Below, one piece after another: positions 53,301-64,000 of a DNA stretch of 64,000 nt; within the stretch, counting starts at the first letter, position 1, and the number at the start of each line of letters is the position of its first letter. Source of the stretch: Hybos culiciformis (taxonomy: Eukaryota > Arthropoda > Insecta > Diptera > Hybotidae); the NCBI GenBank assembly GCA_964007475.1, contig OZ023273.1:134327308-134391307 (forward strand). The letters run 5' to 3'. A program made the position numbers and the translations under genes. The notes under the pieces are model-generated. The model did no database searches. It saw only the letters and a program-made list of their open reading frames with translations, and was not told the DNA's origin.

Positions 53301-54069
53301 ATCATGTATATATATTTATACATACATAAAGTGAATTTAACCAAATTGATTTTGAAAAATTGTGAGTTTCAATTTCAAAACAAAATAAATACCGACTGAA
53401 ATATTTGTACGCTTTGAAATACAATACAACGATCATCTGTACATTTAAAACCGAAATTTTGAAATTGAATTTAATGTTAAACCGCTCAGCATTCGTTAAT
53501 TTTTTCATATAATTATGAAATCTGAAAGCATTTATTACATAATACTATATACTAATAATGACTTATTTAGACCTGACGTCAAGTTTAGCTTTCATCAGAC
53601 AATTTTAGAAATGAATAATATTGGGACATTTTAATTTTATAATGCAGAATCAAAAGTTTTGATGGCGTGAGATTTTATTTTGGGTTTTAAAAATTACGGA
53701 TTTTGTTTTTATAAGGTTGTTCAATGTTTCAAATCAATAAATTATTACTCATTTTTTCCTTTTATCTGAACACTCTATAAATTTAATTATGTAAAAAAAA
53801 AATATGTATCTCTAAAGCAAAGAAAAATGTGAATTTATACTATACGCAACATATTATATTTGAAATTCATTCAAGCTTAAGAATGTAAAATATTAGACAA
53901 TATTTAAAAAGTTGTGCCATAAAAACTATTAATTCAAAAAAAGAAATAATTGTTTCAGTGAAAATATATAATAAGAAAAAATTCATTTATAATATTTTAT
54001 AATATTATAAAATTTGCATTAAAAAAAAAAAAATAAATTACATAAAATACACATATTATATAGTTAAAA

Positions 54070-57000
54070 ATGATTTTATCAAAGCGATATAAAAGTTCAC
54101 CATCCCAGCGTATTAAAAAAATTATTCAAATTGTATTAACTATTACCTGCCTACAATTAGTTTCAACAAGATCATTTGTCAAAGGTAGTGAAGAAATTTT
54201 AGCATCAGATCTTAGTTCTCAGCAACAAAAAGCAATAAATGTTGATGAAAATTTGAAAAATTATGCATTGATATGTAAAAAAATTATACCAGATGTTTCC
54301 GGCATTATGAAATCAAGCAATAAAGAAAATGAAAATTTAAGAAAATTTATAACATCAAGTGGATTGAATTTAATGGAGACTGAAGGATACACAATTGAAA
54401 AAGGTGAGTTACAATTTAGATTTTTTTTTTTTAATTTAAATTCAATTCAATTCAATTTATTCTCTTTCTTATGTTCAATTTGCAGTATATATAAAATTTA
54501 AATAATTATATACTATATACAATTTTAGAGCTTAGGCTATTATTAATTTCCTTTTCTCTGTAATTTAAATTTATTTATCTTATTTATATAATTTTTTAGG
54601 AAATTCAATGAAATAATAAATAAAACAAAATTTGAAAATTTTTTGCATGAAGTATATTATATATTATAAAACTTAAAAACTGCAAACAAATATTTAGGAA
54701 GAGATAGAAGAAAGGAGATAGAACAAAAACTACAGTTTCCAATTTGAATGTAAAATGTATATTAAAGATAATTAACAGATTTAACAGATTATTCTTTAAA
54801 TAATTCTATAATAATAATTTACATTTTTCTTCATAATTTAACGTCTGTGAACTGGAAATTAAATCGATGTTTAATTTAAATCAAATAGATTTAAGTTGCT
54901 TTAAAGTTGAAATATGAAAACTTACAGTTGTTGATCAATCTGAAACATTTCAGATTTTTTTCAGTTTTCCTTTACATAATTAGACAGTAAAAATAAGTAA
55001 TATCTTTTGGATTTAATTTTAGTTATTTATAAGTGGAGACTCAATATATATAGGTATTATAAGTTACTTAATATCATCGACCTTTAATGTTGCACGATTA
55101 TTATTATTTTATTGACCTAAAAAATTATAGTTTGTTAATGTGCCTAAATATTTTAATAATTAAACAATAATATACCTTCCGTTTTTAAATTAATTAGCGA
55201 TATAAAGTACAGAGCAGGCTTTTATAACACGGTTTCTTATACAACATGGTTAAAGTTTAAATTTTAATAGGCAAGATATTCAAATCAGATTTTATATTTC
55301 CCTATTATATTTTTTCTTTGAAACCGGACTTTTGAATATTTATTTGCAATGATAACTCGTTGAAGAAACTAATCTGTCGTTTTATAAGAGAGCCACCTGT
55401 TATATATAGAATCATAAATTTAATTTAAAAAAAAAGCAAATAAAAATCTATTATTAATCGTGATTCGAATGCATTATTGATTAATTTGTTTATTTGATAT
55501 TTGATTATTGATTATATTTACATTTGCAAATAACTACTAGAAAGTCAGATATTAGTAAAAAAAAAACAAATTTGAACTGATTAAAATTTATTTTATAATT
55601 TATCTTGTATATAGTTTATGATTTATCTTGTATATCATTTATAATTTATCTTGTATATCGTTTACTCATGGACACTGCGTAGGTATAATTTACAAGATTG
55701 ACATAACTCAAAAATTTAATTTTTCAGTTTTGGTATGATATAATATTAACCCATATAGCGAACAGTATCTAACAGTATTACAAAATTTTACGTACGGATA
55801 AAATGTAAAAAATTGTTATTCAACTCTAAACTTTCATGAAATTTAATATTAGGAAAATTAGTTAATAATTCTTTTCAATAACAGTAACTGCACTAATGTT
55901 TTTGTCATAAAAATAAGTTATGGAAATTACTCAAAGAAGAGCATAAGATAATTCCAGTTCACATAACTTTAATTTAATGGATATTAAATTTTAAGTAAAT
56001 TGTATAATACAGGGCTGCCCAACCTGGCGATCGCGATCTACCAGTCGATCTCGACACGAATTTGGTCGATCTTATACTACAGACTAAAAATGTTAAAAAA
56101 AAAAAATTTTGTGAACCCAAAATTTTTTAAATAATTGCTAATAAGTGAACAGACTCTTGTATCTTATTTCAAATTTTATTTTACTTGCCTATTTTAAGTA
56201 TGAGAAAACTTCAAAATTACTGAATTCTAGCGATTTATTTGAATTTGACTCAAATTTGTTTGAATATTTTAGTTTCGATTTAGAATTCACGTGACCAACT
56301 ACTTATTATTATTTTGGTAATTATATTATTTAAATTTTGAATTACTTGTTTTATTGTTTCTGTACAAAGTTTTTTTTAACTTTTCCCAGCCCTAATCGTG
56401 AGCGTTGCAAAGAAAACTAAAATCTACCATTATCACGATGAATGAAGTTATATTTTTTATTTCATTTTAAATAAAGTTATATTTTTTAATTGATAAATTT
56501 TTTAATTGATAATTTACATTTGTTTTGACTTGTTTTGTGTCAATTTTTTCGTATTTTAAATTGAAATTAAATAAACTCAAGTTATACCGATCAAATATTT
56601 TTGTATATGGGTAGATCTCGATGTAGTTGGATTAAAAAAAGTCGAACTTTAGTACAAAAAGGATGGGCAGGCCTGATATAGTACAATATTTTAATTCTTT
56701 AGTTTAAATTGATAAAACATGGACCATCGATTGTATTAATATTAAATCATATTTGACCCATATTGTTTAAAAAATATACATAAAAATAATTTTTACGATA
56801 GTTATATATAATATATAGATAATATATAGATGCAAAATATTGTAGCCCCAACAAACTTCATACAATAAGTGAATTACAAAATTTTCCAAAATCTTCACCT
56901 TGAGTGAGAATCTACGAATAAATACGAAAGGAATAGTAAATCCAGTATCTCTCCTATATATTTAGTGAATCGAATTCTATAGTAATACATTTAAAGCTCG

Positions 57001-58769
57001 CAGCCTGAATCCCTTTACACAATAGAGAGCTAAACATTTATTTAAGATTCCTACAATCTACAATCGATCTTTTTTAATCAATCTTTCTTTGGGATTTTTC
57101 ATCAATATCTTTCATTTCATCGTTTAGATTTCGTAGTTCTAAATTTAATTATGTGTAAAAATGTACATAATCAGTAACGAAATTGAGTGTAAAACAAGTG
57201 TCCAAAAGTCGTCTTCAAATTTTGACCGGCAAAAAAAGGAAAACGTTATAAATTAAAATATAAATCTTCAATAACCATGTGATCATATTTATGTGTGTAA
57301 TGTTTTACCTTTGCTTATCACGCATAATTTTAATGCATACATTTTTTTTTTCTTTAAACTCTATGAAATTATTTAATTGTTAATAAGCACCACAATGTGA
57401 TCATTGGAAATTTTGATTTTGAATACTATTTTTTTTTATTAATAAAATTATAATTTGTTTGCCTTAATGAAGTCAATCACTTTCTAGAAATAATTCGCTT
57501 AATGTGCACAAGCCAAATTCTAATTATTTATTCTGATAGTGTCTTAGATTCAAGTAATAATGTGTATTTGGCAACCATTAATGATTATAATATGTAGGTA
57601 TTTATAATTTTTATTATAAGTAGTTAATTACATATATTTTTACTTTAATCGTTTTTTTTTATAGTTATAATAATCTTGATGACATAATGTGTCAACAACT
57701 AAACAAAAAACAATCAATATATCGAATTTGACTTTCAAGTTTTATGATTACATCGGCACCAAAACAGGAATAATAAAATTTCTTTCATCTCATCTTTTCA
57801 AAATAAAAATTCAGGGAAACTAGGAAATTCGAACCTCGTAATTTATAAAAAGTTTTATACTATTAAGATTTTAGAAATATTCTTCAAAATCTTTACCTCA
57901 TTCTCCTTTTAATTATCTAGAAATTAATAAACCAGCCTTATCGAATATAAGAAGAATAATAACATGGAAAAAATTTTTAAGAATAAATTACTCTTTTATG
58001 GGTTTTTCTTTCTCAGCAATATAATGAGTTTTCTGTTAATCGATAAGTGTAAAATAATTTATTGATTTTTATGTTTAAAAAAAGGAAAAACAACATTTTC
58101 TAAATTATCCGCCGCGCAAAGATGAAATTGACTAAAATCACTCAAACATAATGTCTTGCTGTATTTCGCTCTATCATCAATACAATCAGACATAAATAAT
58201 TGTACAAAACATGATACAAACATCGATATATAAGTTAATAATAAAATAGATAAATAAATTACAAAAAGAACGAGTTTTATCTCGTATTTGTTCGAAAGCT
58301 TTGTCTGTCCTTAACTCCCAAATTTTTCTTATGCAGTCGTATTTTAGCTTTCCACGGCAGACTTACGAACAAAAAATTAACCGAATTATCACTTATTTTA
58401 TATTATGCTTCTTCTTATATATAAGTTTATTTTATTTTTTTTTCTTACAGATATACCATTTACTATAATAATACCGAAAATTGATTTGAAAAGTATTGAA
58501 AATACAAGATTAAAAGATTTTTTATTGGAACATTTAATACCTGGAAAAATATTTGAACAATTTAACAGTGATGGTAATAATCTGTATGGAAATAGCAATG
58601 GGCATAAAATAATAATACAAAAATCTGATAATGGTAAATGGTTGCTAAATGATTTCAAAATAATTCACAAAATGAAAATCGATGAAAATTTGGGTATAAT
58701 AGGAATTGATGGATTCTTGGGTGATAGAAAAACAGCATTTGCAAAACGTAATATTCAAGAACATAATAG
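54070..58769 (+). CDS. secreted FAS1 (fasciclin)-like protein, two exons seen, 3' end open
   Basis: Coding exons 54070-54403 and 58451-58769 are joined by a 4047-bp intron (donor G|GTGAGT, acceptor TTTCTTACAG|AT). Phase 1 agrees and creates the codon GAT. The 217 residues start MILSKRYKSSPSQRIKKIIQ, with a basic stretch, a hydrophobic segment (IVLTITCLQLV) and a likely signal cleavage near residue 35-39. From about residue 62 a FAS1-like domain follows: PFTIIIPKID corresponds to the TIFAPTD box, LLEHLIPGKIF to the LL.HHIVPG segment, and GIIGIDGFL to the final VIDGVL strand. FAS1 domains serve in extracellular adhesion. Exon 2 ends AAT AG|GTAAAA: either it splices on to an unseen exon or translation ends two codons later at TAA (58771-58773). 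The domain assignment is by pattern, and it is divergent. Confidence 0.7.
55598..55666. repeat. 23-bp tandem repeat, three copies
   Basis: The unit ATTTATCTTGTATATMRTTT.. is repeated three times with a few changes, inside the intron of the FAS1-like gene. Confidence 0.85.
56010..56675. mobile_element. hAT element in the FAS1-like gene's intron
   Basis: A 666-bp element with ends CAGGGCTGCCCAACCTGGCG (left) and CAGGCCTGCCCATCCTTTTT (right, inverted). The flanks GTATAATA (56002-56009) and ATATAGTA (56676-56683) are an 8-bp target duplication with two differences, so the insertion is not very recent. GATCGCGATC and CGATCTCGA motifs near the left end and AGATCTCGA near the right are typical sub-terminal repeats of this kind of hAT. 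No transposase ORF. Confidence 0.82.
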
Positions 58770-58773
58770 GTAA

Positions 58774-58924
58774 AAATTAAAAAGATATTTCTTAATAATA
58801 TGAAACAGAAAATATTTTCACGGAATTTTTTTATTTAATAATTGACGCAAGTTATTTTCACATGGAATTCTTATTATATTTGTATTTTATTGAAGATTTT
58901 ACTTTTAACTTGTATCCAGGTATG
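58774..58924. other. possible intron or 3' UTR of the FAS1-like gene
   Basis: A/T-rich bases after the second exon. They are intronic if the GTAAAA donor is used, otherwise 3' UTR. No AATAAA is seen close to the in-frame stop. Confidence 0.35.
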
Positions 58925-58926
58925 TA

Positions 58927-59329
58927 CACTAGGTAGAAAAAGTCTGCATACGGGCTCGTTTTGTTATTTTTTGTTCGACATGTTCCCAGTTTTTGATGTC
59001 ATTTAAAAGAACTCTATTTCTATGACTTTCAAAGACAATTTCTGACACTTTCCCTTATCGTAGGGATAAAATTATATGGTGCAAAATTATCTACATTCAA
59101 TTGCCTTTCAACTGACATTACTAGTTAATTTCTGAGCCACGGCATTAAAAACGGCTGTACACACACTTTTCCAAAAATTGAGATTTCTCAAAATTTAAAT
59201 TTTGAAAAAAAAAAAAATGTTTACAAAAAAAATTTTTCATAGAGTTTTTTTAAATGACATCAAAAACTGAAAATATGTCGAACAAAAAATAAGAAAACGA
59301 GCCCGTACGCAGACTTTTTCTACCTAGTG
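58927..59329. mobile_element. Tc1/mariner-like MITE
   Basis: A 403-bp element with TA on both sides (58925-58926 and 59330-59331). It has long, nearly perfect inverted ends: both begin CACTAGGTAGAAAAAGTCTG and continue CRTACGGGCTCGTTTT.TTATTTTTTGTTCGACAT. Downstream, TTTTTGATGTCATTTAAA is also mirrored. There is no transposase. The near identity of the arms over more than 60 bp indicates a young copy. It lies about 150 bp after the second exon of the FAS1-like gene. Confidence 0.88.
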
Positions 59330-59331
59330 TA

Positions 59332-59856
59332 TGTCGTTCGGTATTATGACGATATGCACTAATTTGAATTTATACCTTGAGTTAACTTTTAACTGTATTT
59401 TAAAAGGAAAATCTTTTTCAAACATTTTTTCTAATTATGTATTTTTTCAATATAGAAAATTTAAATCTAACTCACAAATGCGTATTATATATATACGTTG
59501 CTTATGTACGGTCCATTTTTTATATGTAGTTTCAAATAATTTGGTTAATTTTTATCGTTTCCAATAACAATTTTTTTATTTCTCAGTGTATACGAACTTA
59601 ATTGATTATATATTTCGGTAGTTTAAAGCCTTTAACAGCAAATTTCTAATTTGCACTCCTACAATATTTTTAGAGCTGAAAGCAATATAATTCCAAAAAT
59701 TTTAAATTTGAAAAGGCAAAAGAAAAAAATCAATTAACACAACTCCATTAAAAATTAATATTTTTCAAGGAAGACGCAAGTGTTCGAAAATCAACCTTTG
59801 ATCACTATAAGATTATGTTATTATAAAATAAAGCGTACAATGAACATATTTAAATA
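59332..59856. other. gene-free stretch
   Basis: A/T-rich DNA between the MITE and the LINE 3' end. Nothing recognisable; no further FAS1-like exon was found. Confidence 0.45.
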
Positions 59857-59976
59857 TTGGTTGGTTGGTTAAGATGGCGAAAACCCTGCTGAACCAACAG
59901 GGGTTTCCAATTAGCGCTTTCGCACCGTTTTGCTACCATTAACACTCATAACCAAGGCCTAGCGGCGATAATAGAG

Positions 59977-62900
59977 CTAAATCCACCCCGTGGTGTTCAA
60001 AAATTTGATCACCTCCCTGGGTTTTGCTAAGGCTAACACATCTACGTCCTCGAGAAGGTAGTTTCCTAATGTGTTTTTTCTAGATCTTGCAAGCGCCGGG
60101 CATTTGCAAATAAAATGGACTAAAGTCTCTTTTTCGTTCTCAAGACCGCAACTGCGGCACTTCTGGTTATAAGGAATACCCAGTCTTGCAGCATGTTCAC
60201 CAACTGCCCAGTGACCCGTGTAAATTGCAGTGATTCTAGAGATGTCTTTCCGAGACATTTTAAGAATCTCTTTTGTTCTTTTCTTGTCGTATAACGGCCA
60301 AGTTTTCCTAGTCGTTCTACATGTAGATAGCGCCCTCCATCTACTGTTAGCTAGAGATAAGAAGTACTGACTTATATCCCTTTTTATCGTGTTTAGTGGT
60401 GGATGGACCTTCTCCGAGCGGGAGACATCCAGCGCTGAACCTGCCCTAGCCAGTTCATCAGCCCGTTCATTTCCTTGGACGTCCCTATGTCCCGGGACCC
60501 AGTACAGGTGGACGACGTATCTCTCAGCCAGTTGGGAAAGCTGTTCTAAGCATCTCTCGACCAGCTTAGAGGATACGACCGGTGATTTAAGAGCCATAAT
60601 GGCCGCTTGACTGTCAGAAGCTATTACCACCCTGTGAACAGCCGGAGCCGAGTCACACAACAGACAGCACGCCTTCCAGATCGCAAGTACTTCTGCCTGA
60701 AAAATACTGGATCTGTCTGGAAGTCTATAACTTCTAGCTATATTCATTTCTTCCGAGTACACCCCAGCACCAACACCACAGTCCATTTTTGAACCGTCTG
60801 TGTAGATAGCTAGGTCGACTCCCTCTAGAATATTATTAACCTCCCAATCCCTTCTAGTCGGTATTACGATCTGAAAATTCTTTTTCAGTTCTAACCTGGG
60901 AATGGTATAGTCAGTTTCAGTGCAGGTCACATTCTTAGATATATCCCTAAGGATTCTACTGTGACCATATGGTTTAGTCAGCCAGTTTCCACTTTCTTGG
61001 AGCCTGACTGCACTGCAAGCAGCGAGATTTTTGACATGTAAGTCAAGGGGTAAAAGATGCAGCAGAACATTGAGAGCATCAGTAGGTGCCGTTCTTAGCG
61101 CCCCCGTGATGCTCACACATGCACTTCGCTGTATTCTACCCAGCTTGGTTCGAACATAGGCCTTCTCTACAGCTGGCCACCAAATTACCGCTCCGTACGT
61201 GAGGATTGGGCGTACAATTGCTGTGTACATCCAGAGAATCATATGCGGCCTCAGTCCCCACCTTTTCCCTACCATTCGTTTACAAGAATAAAAAGCTACA
61301 CATGCTTTTTTAATTCTCTCATCGACACTATATTTCCAGTTAAGCTTAGGATCTAGTACTACACCCAAATACTTAACCCTCGAAGCTAAACCCAGCGTCA
61401 CCCCTCCCAACTTGGGTAGGGCGAAGCAGGGTATTTTTGTCCTCGTTGTGAACAACATAAGCTCTGTCTTGCTTGGATTCACATTGAGGCCACACTCCTT
61501 TGCCCAACTCGTCACTACAAGTAGAGCACTTTCCATTAATTCTGTTAGTGTAGGTAGGAATTTCCCAGAGACAAGAATCGCTAGGTCATCCGCGTACGCT
61601 ACCGCTTTCACTCCTGCTCTTTGGAGCTTAACTAGAACCGAGTTCATTACAAGTAGCCAGAGTAGCGGTGAGAGCACCCCTCCCTGGGGAGTGCCTCTCT
61701 CCACACTCCTGACCATATGGTAGCTGCCATGATTTGCATGAACCTCTCTTGTTCGTAGCATATTACCAATCCAAAAATTTATCGTCCCAACATCTGCTTG
61801 ATTTAGTGACTCCTGGATTGCTTTAATACTTACATTATTGAAAGCCCCTTCTATATCTAGAAATGATGCTAGCGTGTATTCCTTGTACTGTATTGACTCT
61901 TCCACTTTACGAACTACTTCATGTAGTGCCGTCTCGGTGGATTTGCCCTTACAGTATGCATGTTGTGAGGTACAAAGAGGATTACTTTCCAACTTTTTCC
62001 TGATATCGTATTCAATTATACGCTCAAGCGTTTTAAGAACGAAGGACGATAGGCTGATTGGCCTGTAATCTTTAGCCGTCTCATGTCCACGCCTCCCCGC
62101 CTTAGGTATAAAGACAACCTTGACCCTTCTCCACGACTGTGGAATATGACCAAGTACAAGGCTGCTTCTAAACAAAATTTCGAGCCAAGGGGTGACAGTC
62201 TCCTTGGCTTCCTGCAACATTTTTGGGAAGATACCATCAATTCCCGCTGATTTATATGGAGCGAAGCCATCTATTGCCCAGGCAATTTTTTCTCTTGTGA
62301 TTAGAGATCGGACGTCTTCCATTTGATTAATTACACTCCGTTGGCCATCAACAGTTGCACATTCGTCAACACTTTCTTCGCACTTCGGAAAGTGAGTGTC
62401 CATTAATACTTCCAAGGTTTCCGCTGAGGATTCCGTCCACGTACTGTCCCCTGTTCTTAGGAATGATGGACTGGAATGCTCTTTTGATAAGACTTTGCTC
62501 AGTCTCGCTGATTCGCTAATGCTATCGATAGATTCGCAATACTCCCACCAACTTCTCTTTTTGGCAGCTCTAATTGCGCTTTTGTACTCTCGGAGGCTGT
62601 CCTTATAGAGTTCAAATGATCCCTGCCGCTGGCAGATATTATAAGAATCTCTAGAGGCCTTCCTCAGGATCGTAAGATCACTATTCCACCACACTGGAAG
62701 AGTTTTCTTGCTGCGCTTGATCGGACAAGCTACCTTAAAGGCTACCTCCATAGCCTTCGTGAACTTCTCCGTTACAACATCCAATTCTTGTTCTGTCTCT
62801 ATGCCAGAAATGTCTATAATTGGCATCTTCTGACGTAACACTCTTTTGAATTTGTTCCAATCCGTACGCTTCGGATTTCGATAGGGTTTCGGAGTCTCTA

Positions 62901-63579
62901 CTCCGAAGCTGATGTTGAAGAGTATCCAACTATGATCCGAAAAGGATAATTTGTCGGACACTCTCCAACTATCGACCCTAAAAGATTCTGTGTTACCCTT
63001 ACACGTTATGTCAATAACGTCCTCCCAGCCAGAAAACCTTTCTGAGCTAGGAAATTTAAAAGTTGGGGTATTGCCCCTATTACATACTATTAGGCTATTA
63101 TCTAAAATAAAATCAAAAAGTGACTCACCTCTTTCATTTATTTCTGAGCTGCCCCATAGGGTGTGCCGAGCATTAGCGTCACCACCAATCAGCAGCTTTC
63201 CTCCGCTTACTTTGACCAATTTCTCCACTCCTGGTGGTGGAATTGGACCCTCTTGAGCCATGTAAACAGATGCTACATATAGTTCGCTCCCATCACTATG
63301 CTCCAGCTTAACTACTGTGGCATCTCCACAGCTGAAATTGGAACAAAGAAATGCATTTATGTGTTTTTTAATGAGTACGCAGGTTCTTTGCTTACCATTT
63401 TCCGCATGTGCAACCTTGTAAAACAAGTTGTAGTTGCCGCTACTCAAGCCTCTAACCTTAGAGGCGTTGACCCATGGCTCTTGTATTAAGGCGATGTCAA
63501 GGTCCTCCTCAGCTAGGAGGACCAACAGGTTATCCGAGGCATTCTTCGAATGCTTCAGGTTAATCTGCACCACCTTCAT
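59977..63579 (-). CDS. LINE ORF2: endonuclease, reverse transcriptase, RNase H
   Basis: A 1200-residue polyprotein for target-primed reverse transcription. Residues 1-225 are an APE endonuclease (E34 in IQEPW, D134 in GGDANARH, D215-H216 in SDH). The reverse transcriptase spans about 470-740 (DYRPISLSSFVLKTLERI, LDIEGAFNNV, GTPQGGVLSPLL, YADD at 662-665). RNase H spans about 924-1050 (D928 in TDGS, QAE, SDSQ, D1041 in GNERADELA). A Cys-His cluster (CRSCG ... HFICKC) lies at about 1139-1160, and the protein ends NTTGWI. All catalytic residues I looked for are present. The ATG at 63577-63579 overlaps the last 20 bases of ORF1 in another frame, suggesting coupled re-initiation. Confidence 0.93.
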   Translation of the reverse strand: MKVVQINLKHSKNASDNLLVLLAEEDLDIALIQEPWVNASKVRGLSSGNYNLFYKVAHAENGKQRTCVLIKKHINAFLCSNFSCGDATVVKLEHSDGSELYVASVYMAQEGPIPPPGVEKLVKVSGGKLLIGGDANARHTLWGSSEINERGESLFDFILDNSLIVCNRGNTPTFKFPSSERFSGWEDVIDITCKGNTESFRVDSWRVSDKLSFSDHSWILFNISFGVETPKPYRNPKRTDWNKFKRVLRQKMPIIDISGIETEQELDVVTEKFTKAMEVAFKVACPIKRSKKTLPVWWNSDLTILRKASRDSYNICQRQGSFELYKDSLREYKSAIRAAKKRSWWEYCESIDSISESARLSKVLSKEHSSPSFLRTGDSTWTESSAETLEVLMDTHFPKCEESVDECATVDGQRSVINQMEDVRSLITREKIAWAIDGFAPYKSAGIDGIFPKMLQEAKETVTPWLEILFRSSLVLGHIPQSWRRVKVVFIPKAGRRGHETAKDYRPISLSSFVLKTLERIIEYDIRKKLESNPLCTSQHAYCKGKSTETALHEVVRKVEESIQYKEYTLASFLDIEGAFNNVSIKAIQESLNQADVGTINFWIGNMLRTREVHANHGSYHMVRSVERGTPQGGVLSPLLWLLVMNSVLVKLQRAGVKAVAYADDLAILVSGKFLPTLTELMESALLVVTSWAKECGLNVNPSKTELMLFTTRTKIPCFALPKLGGVTLGLASRVKYLGVVLDPKLNWKYSVDERIKKACVAFYSCKRMVGKRWGLRPHMILWMYTAIVRPILTYGAVIWWPAVEKAYVRTKLGRIQRSACVSITGALRTAPTDALNVLLHLLPLDLHVKNLAACSAVRLQESGNWLTKPYGHSRILRDISKNVTCTETDYTIPRLELKKNFQIVIPTRRDWEVNNILEGVDLAIYTDGSKMDCGVGAGVYSEEMNIARSYRLPDRSSIFQAEVLAIWKACCLLCDSAPAVHRVVIASDSQAAIMALKSPVVSSKLVERCLEQLSQLAERYVVHLYWVPGHRDVQGNERADELARAGSALDVSRSEKVHPPLNTIKRDISQYFLSLANSRWRALSTCRTTRKTWPLYDKKRTKEILKMSRKDISRITAIYTGHWAVGEHAARLGIPYNQKCRSCGLENEKETLVHFICKCPALARSRKNTLGNYLLEDVDVLALAKPREVIKFLNTTGWI

Positions 63580-64000
63580 TTTTTTGGTCCTTAGTCCCTT
63601 CTTTCACAGTGTTCTCTGCACCTGGTTCCACACCAAGGCTCAACTCTTCGATGAGGTCGCTAGCGACGTCCAAAGCGTCCACTTCAGGGCTTCCTGCTTG
63701 GAACACCTTCAGCTTGGCATAGCGTATACCCCATCTCAGCTTAAATTCCTGCTTCTCAAGAGGCTTTAGGCTTTCCTCATTGATTAGCAGCAGGAACGAC
63801 ATACTGCTTTTGGCTGCCTCCTTCGGACATTCCTCCTGCTGGAGGACGGCCCAGTTCCCCATTGGGATTCCTGGATTCTGCAGCCGCAAGCACGTTAAAA
63901 GTTTGACCCCATCTATGGTCATCTTCGGTAGCCAAATGCGTGCCTTTGGTCTTCTCGGGATCTCCCTAGCGGGGATAAGACCAATCGATGATCCATCCCA
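63560..64000 (-). CDS. LINE ORF1, DUF4780-like, 5' part outside the window
   Basis: The frame is open from the window edge to TGA/TAG-type termination at 63560, giving at least 146 residues. It reads ...SSIGLIPAREIPRRPKARIW, and further on NPGIPMGNWAVLQQE, MSFLLLINEESLKPLEKQEF and KLRWGIRYAKLKVF. This matches my recollection of DUF4780, a domain common in ORF1 proteins of insect LOA-type LINEs; nucleic-acid binding is assumed. An acidic C-terminal tail follows (DVASDLIEELSLGVEPGAEN). An internal ATG at 63922 is not the true start, because the frame continues upstream. Confidence 0.75.
   Translation of the reverse strand, partial: WDGSSIGLIPAREIPRRPKARIWLPKMTIDGVKLLTCLRLQNPGIPMGNWAVLQQEECPKEAAKSSMSFLLLINEESLKPLEKQEFKLRWGIRYAKLKVFQAGSPEVDALDVASDLIEELSLGVEPGAENTVKEGTKDQKNEGGAD

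Larger units (their letters stand above)
44007..54069. other. 10-kb gene-poor AT-rich stretch
   Basis: A/T-rich DNA with long homopolymer runs (44581-44592, 45439-45461, 46500-46514). It also contains TTAAA microsatellite at 44925-44951, a GGAC repeat at 48331-48354, and a 12-bp tandem repeat at 50267-50314. Coding-like patches near 45830-45995 and 46797-47040 are treated as findings. No gene is supported with confidence. Confidence 0.4.
59857..64000 (-). mobile_element. RNase H-bearing non-LTR retrotransposon (LOA/I-group), runs off the window
   Basis: On the minus strand: the end of ORF1, a complete ORF2, a short 3' UTR and a 3' tail of AACC repeats (TTAACCAACCAACCAA, at 59857-59871). The whole insert is clearly GC-richer than its surroundings. 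ORF2 has no stop or frameshift over 1200 codons, so this copy may still be functional. The combination of a DUF4780-like ORF1 with EN-RT-RNase H in ORF2 fits the LOA or a related I-group clade. The 5' end lies beyond 64000. Confidence 0.9.

Overview
This window is very AT-rich nuclear DNA of an animal, most probably an insect. Coding density is very low, introns are spliceosomal (one is only 49 bp), microsatellites and A/T runs are everywhere, and there are two non-LTR retrotransposons and many small hAT-, Tc1/mariner- and Harbinger-like elements. I cannot name the species. Nothing bacterial, viral or CRISPR-like was found.

Layout. Bases 1-27000 are mostly gene-poor AT-rich DNA. They hold a 425-bp hAT element with internal repeated motifs (811-1235), a degenerate 16-bp minisatellite (12671-12789), a 274-bp hairpin element (18497-18770), a hAT remnant with a transposase C-terminal fragment (20573-21095) and a small Harbinger-like element (24380-24568). 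A Tc1/mariner-like MITE (27044-27302) lies just before a non-LTR retrotransposon (about 27420-31091). Its ORF1 carries about 1 kb of CAA/CAG repeat coding for polyglutamine and then polyasparagine. Its ORF2 has lost much of the endonuclease and the linker to the reverse transcriptase. From 31675 to 35089 come a short element built of CCCGGG palindromes, a hairpin, and two hAT elements placed end to end that share one 8-bp target duplication.

Host genes. Two host genes can be supported. One is a three-exon minus-strand gene (36370-37401) for a 176-residue protein with a C-terminal membrane segment. The other is a plus-strand gene (two exons seen, 54070-54403 and 58451-58769) for a secreted protein with a fasciclin (FAS1)-like domain; its 4-kb intron carries a hAT element. 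Between them lie a hAT element with a second transposon nested in it (41009-42113), a frameshifted hAT transposase tail (42258-42420) and a long hairpin element with a target duplication (43677-43999).

The right end (59857-64000) is a GC-richer non-LTR retrotransposon on the minus strand. Its 1200-residue ORF2 (endonuclease, reverse transcriptase, RNase H, zinc finger) is intact, and its ORF1 (DUF4780-like) runs off the window edge. It looks like a recent, possibly active insertion. Because stop-free stretches of 60-100 codons are expected by chance in such DNA, most short open frames were left out.
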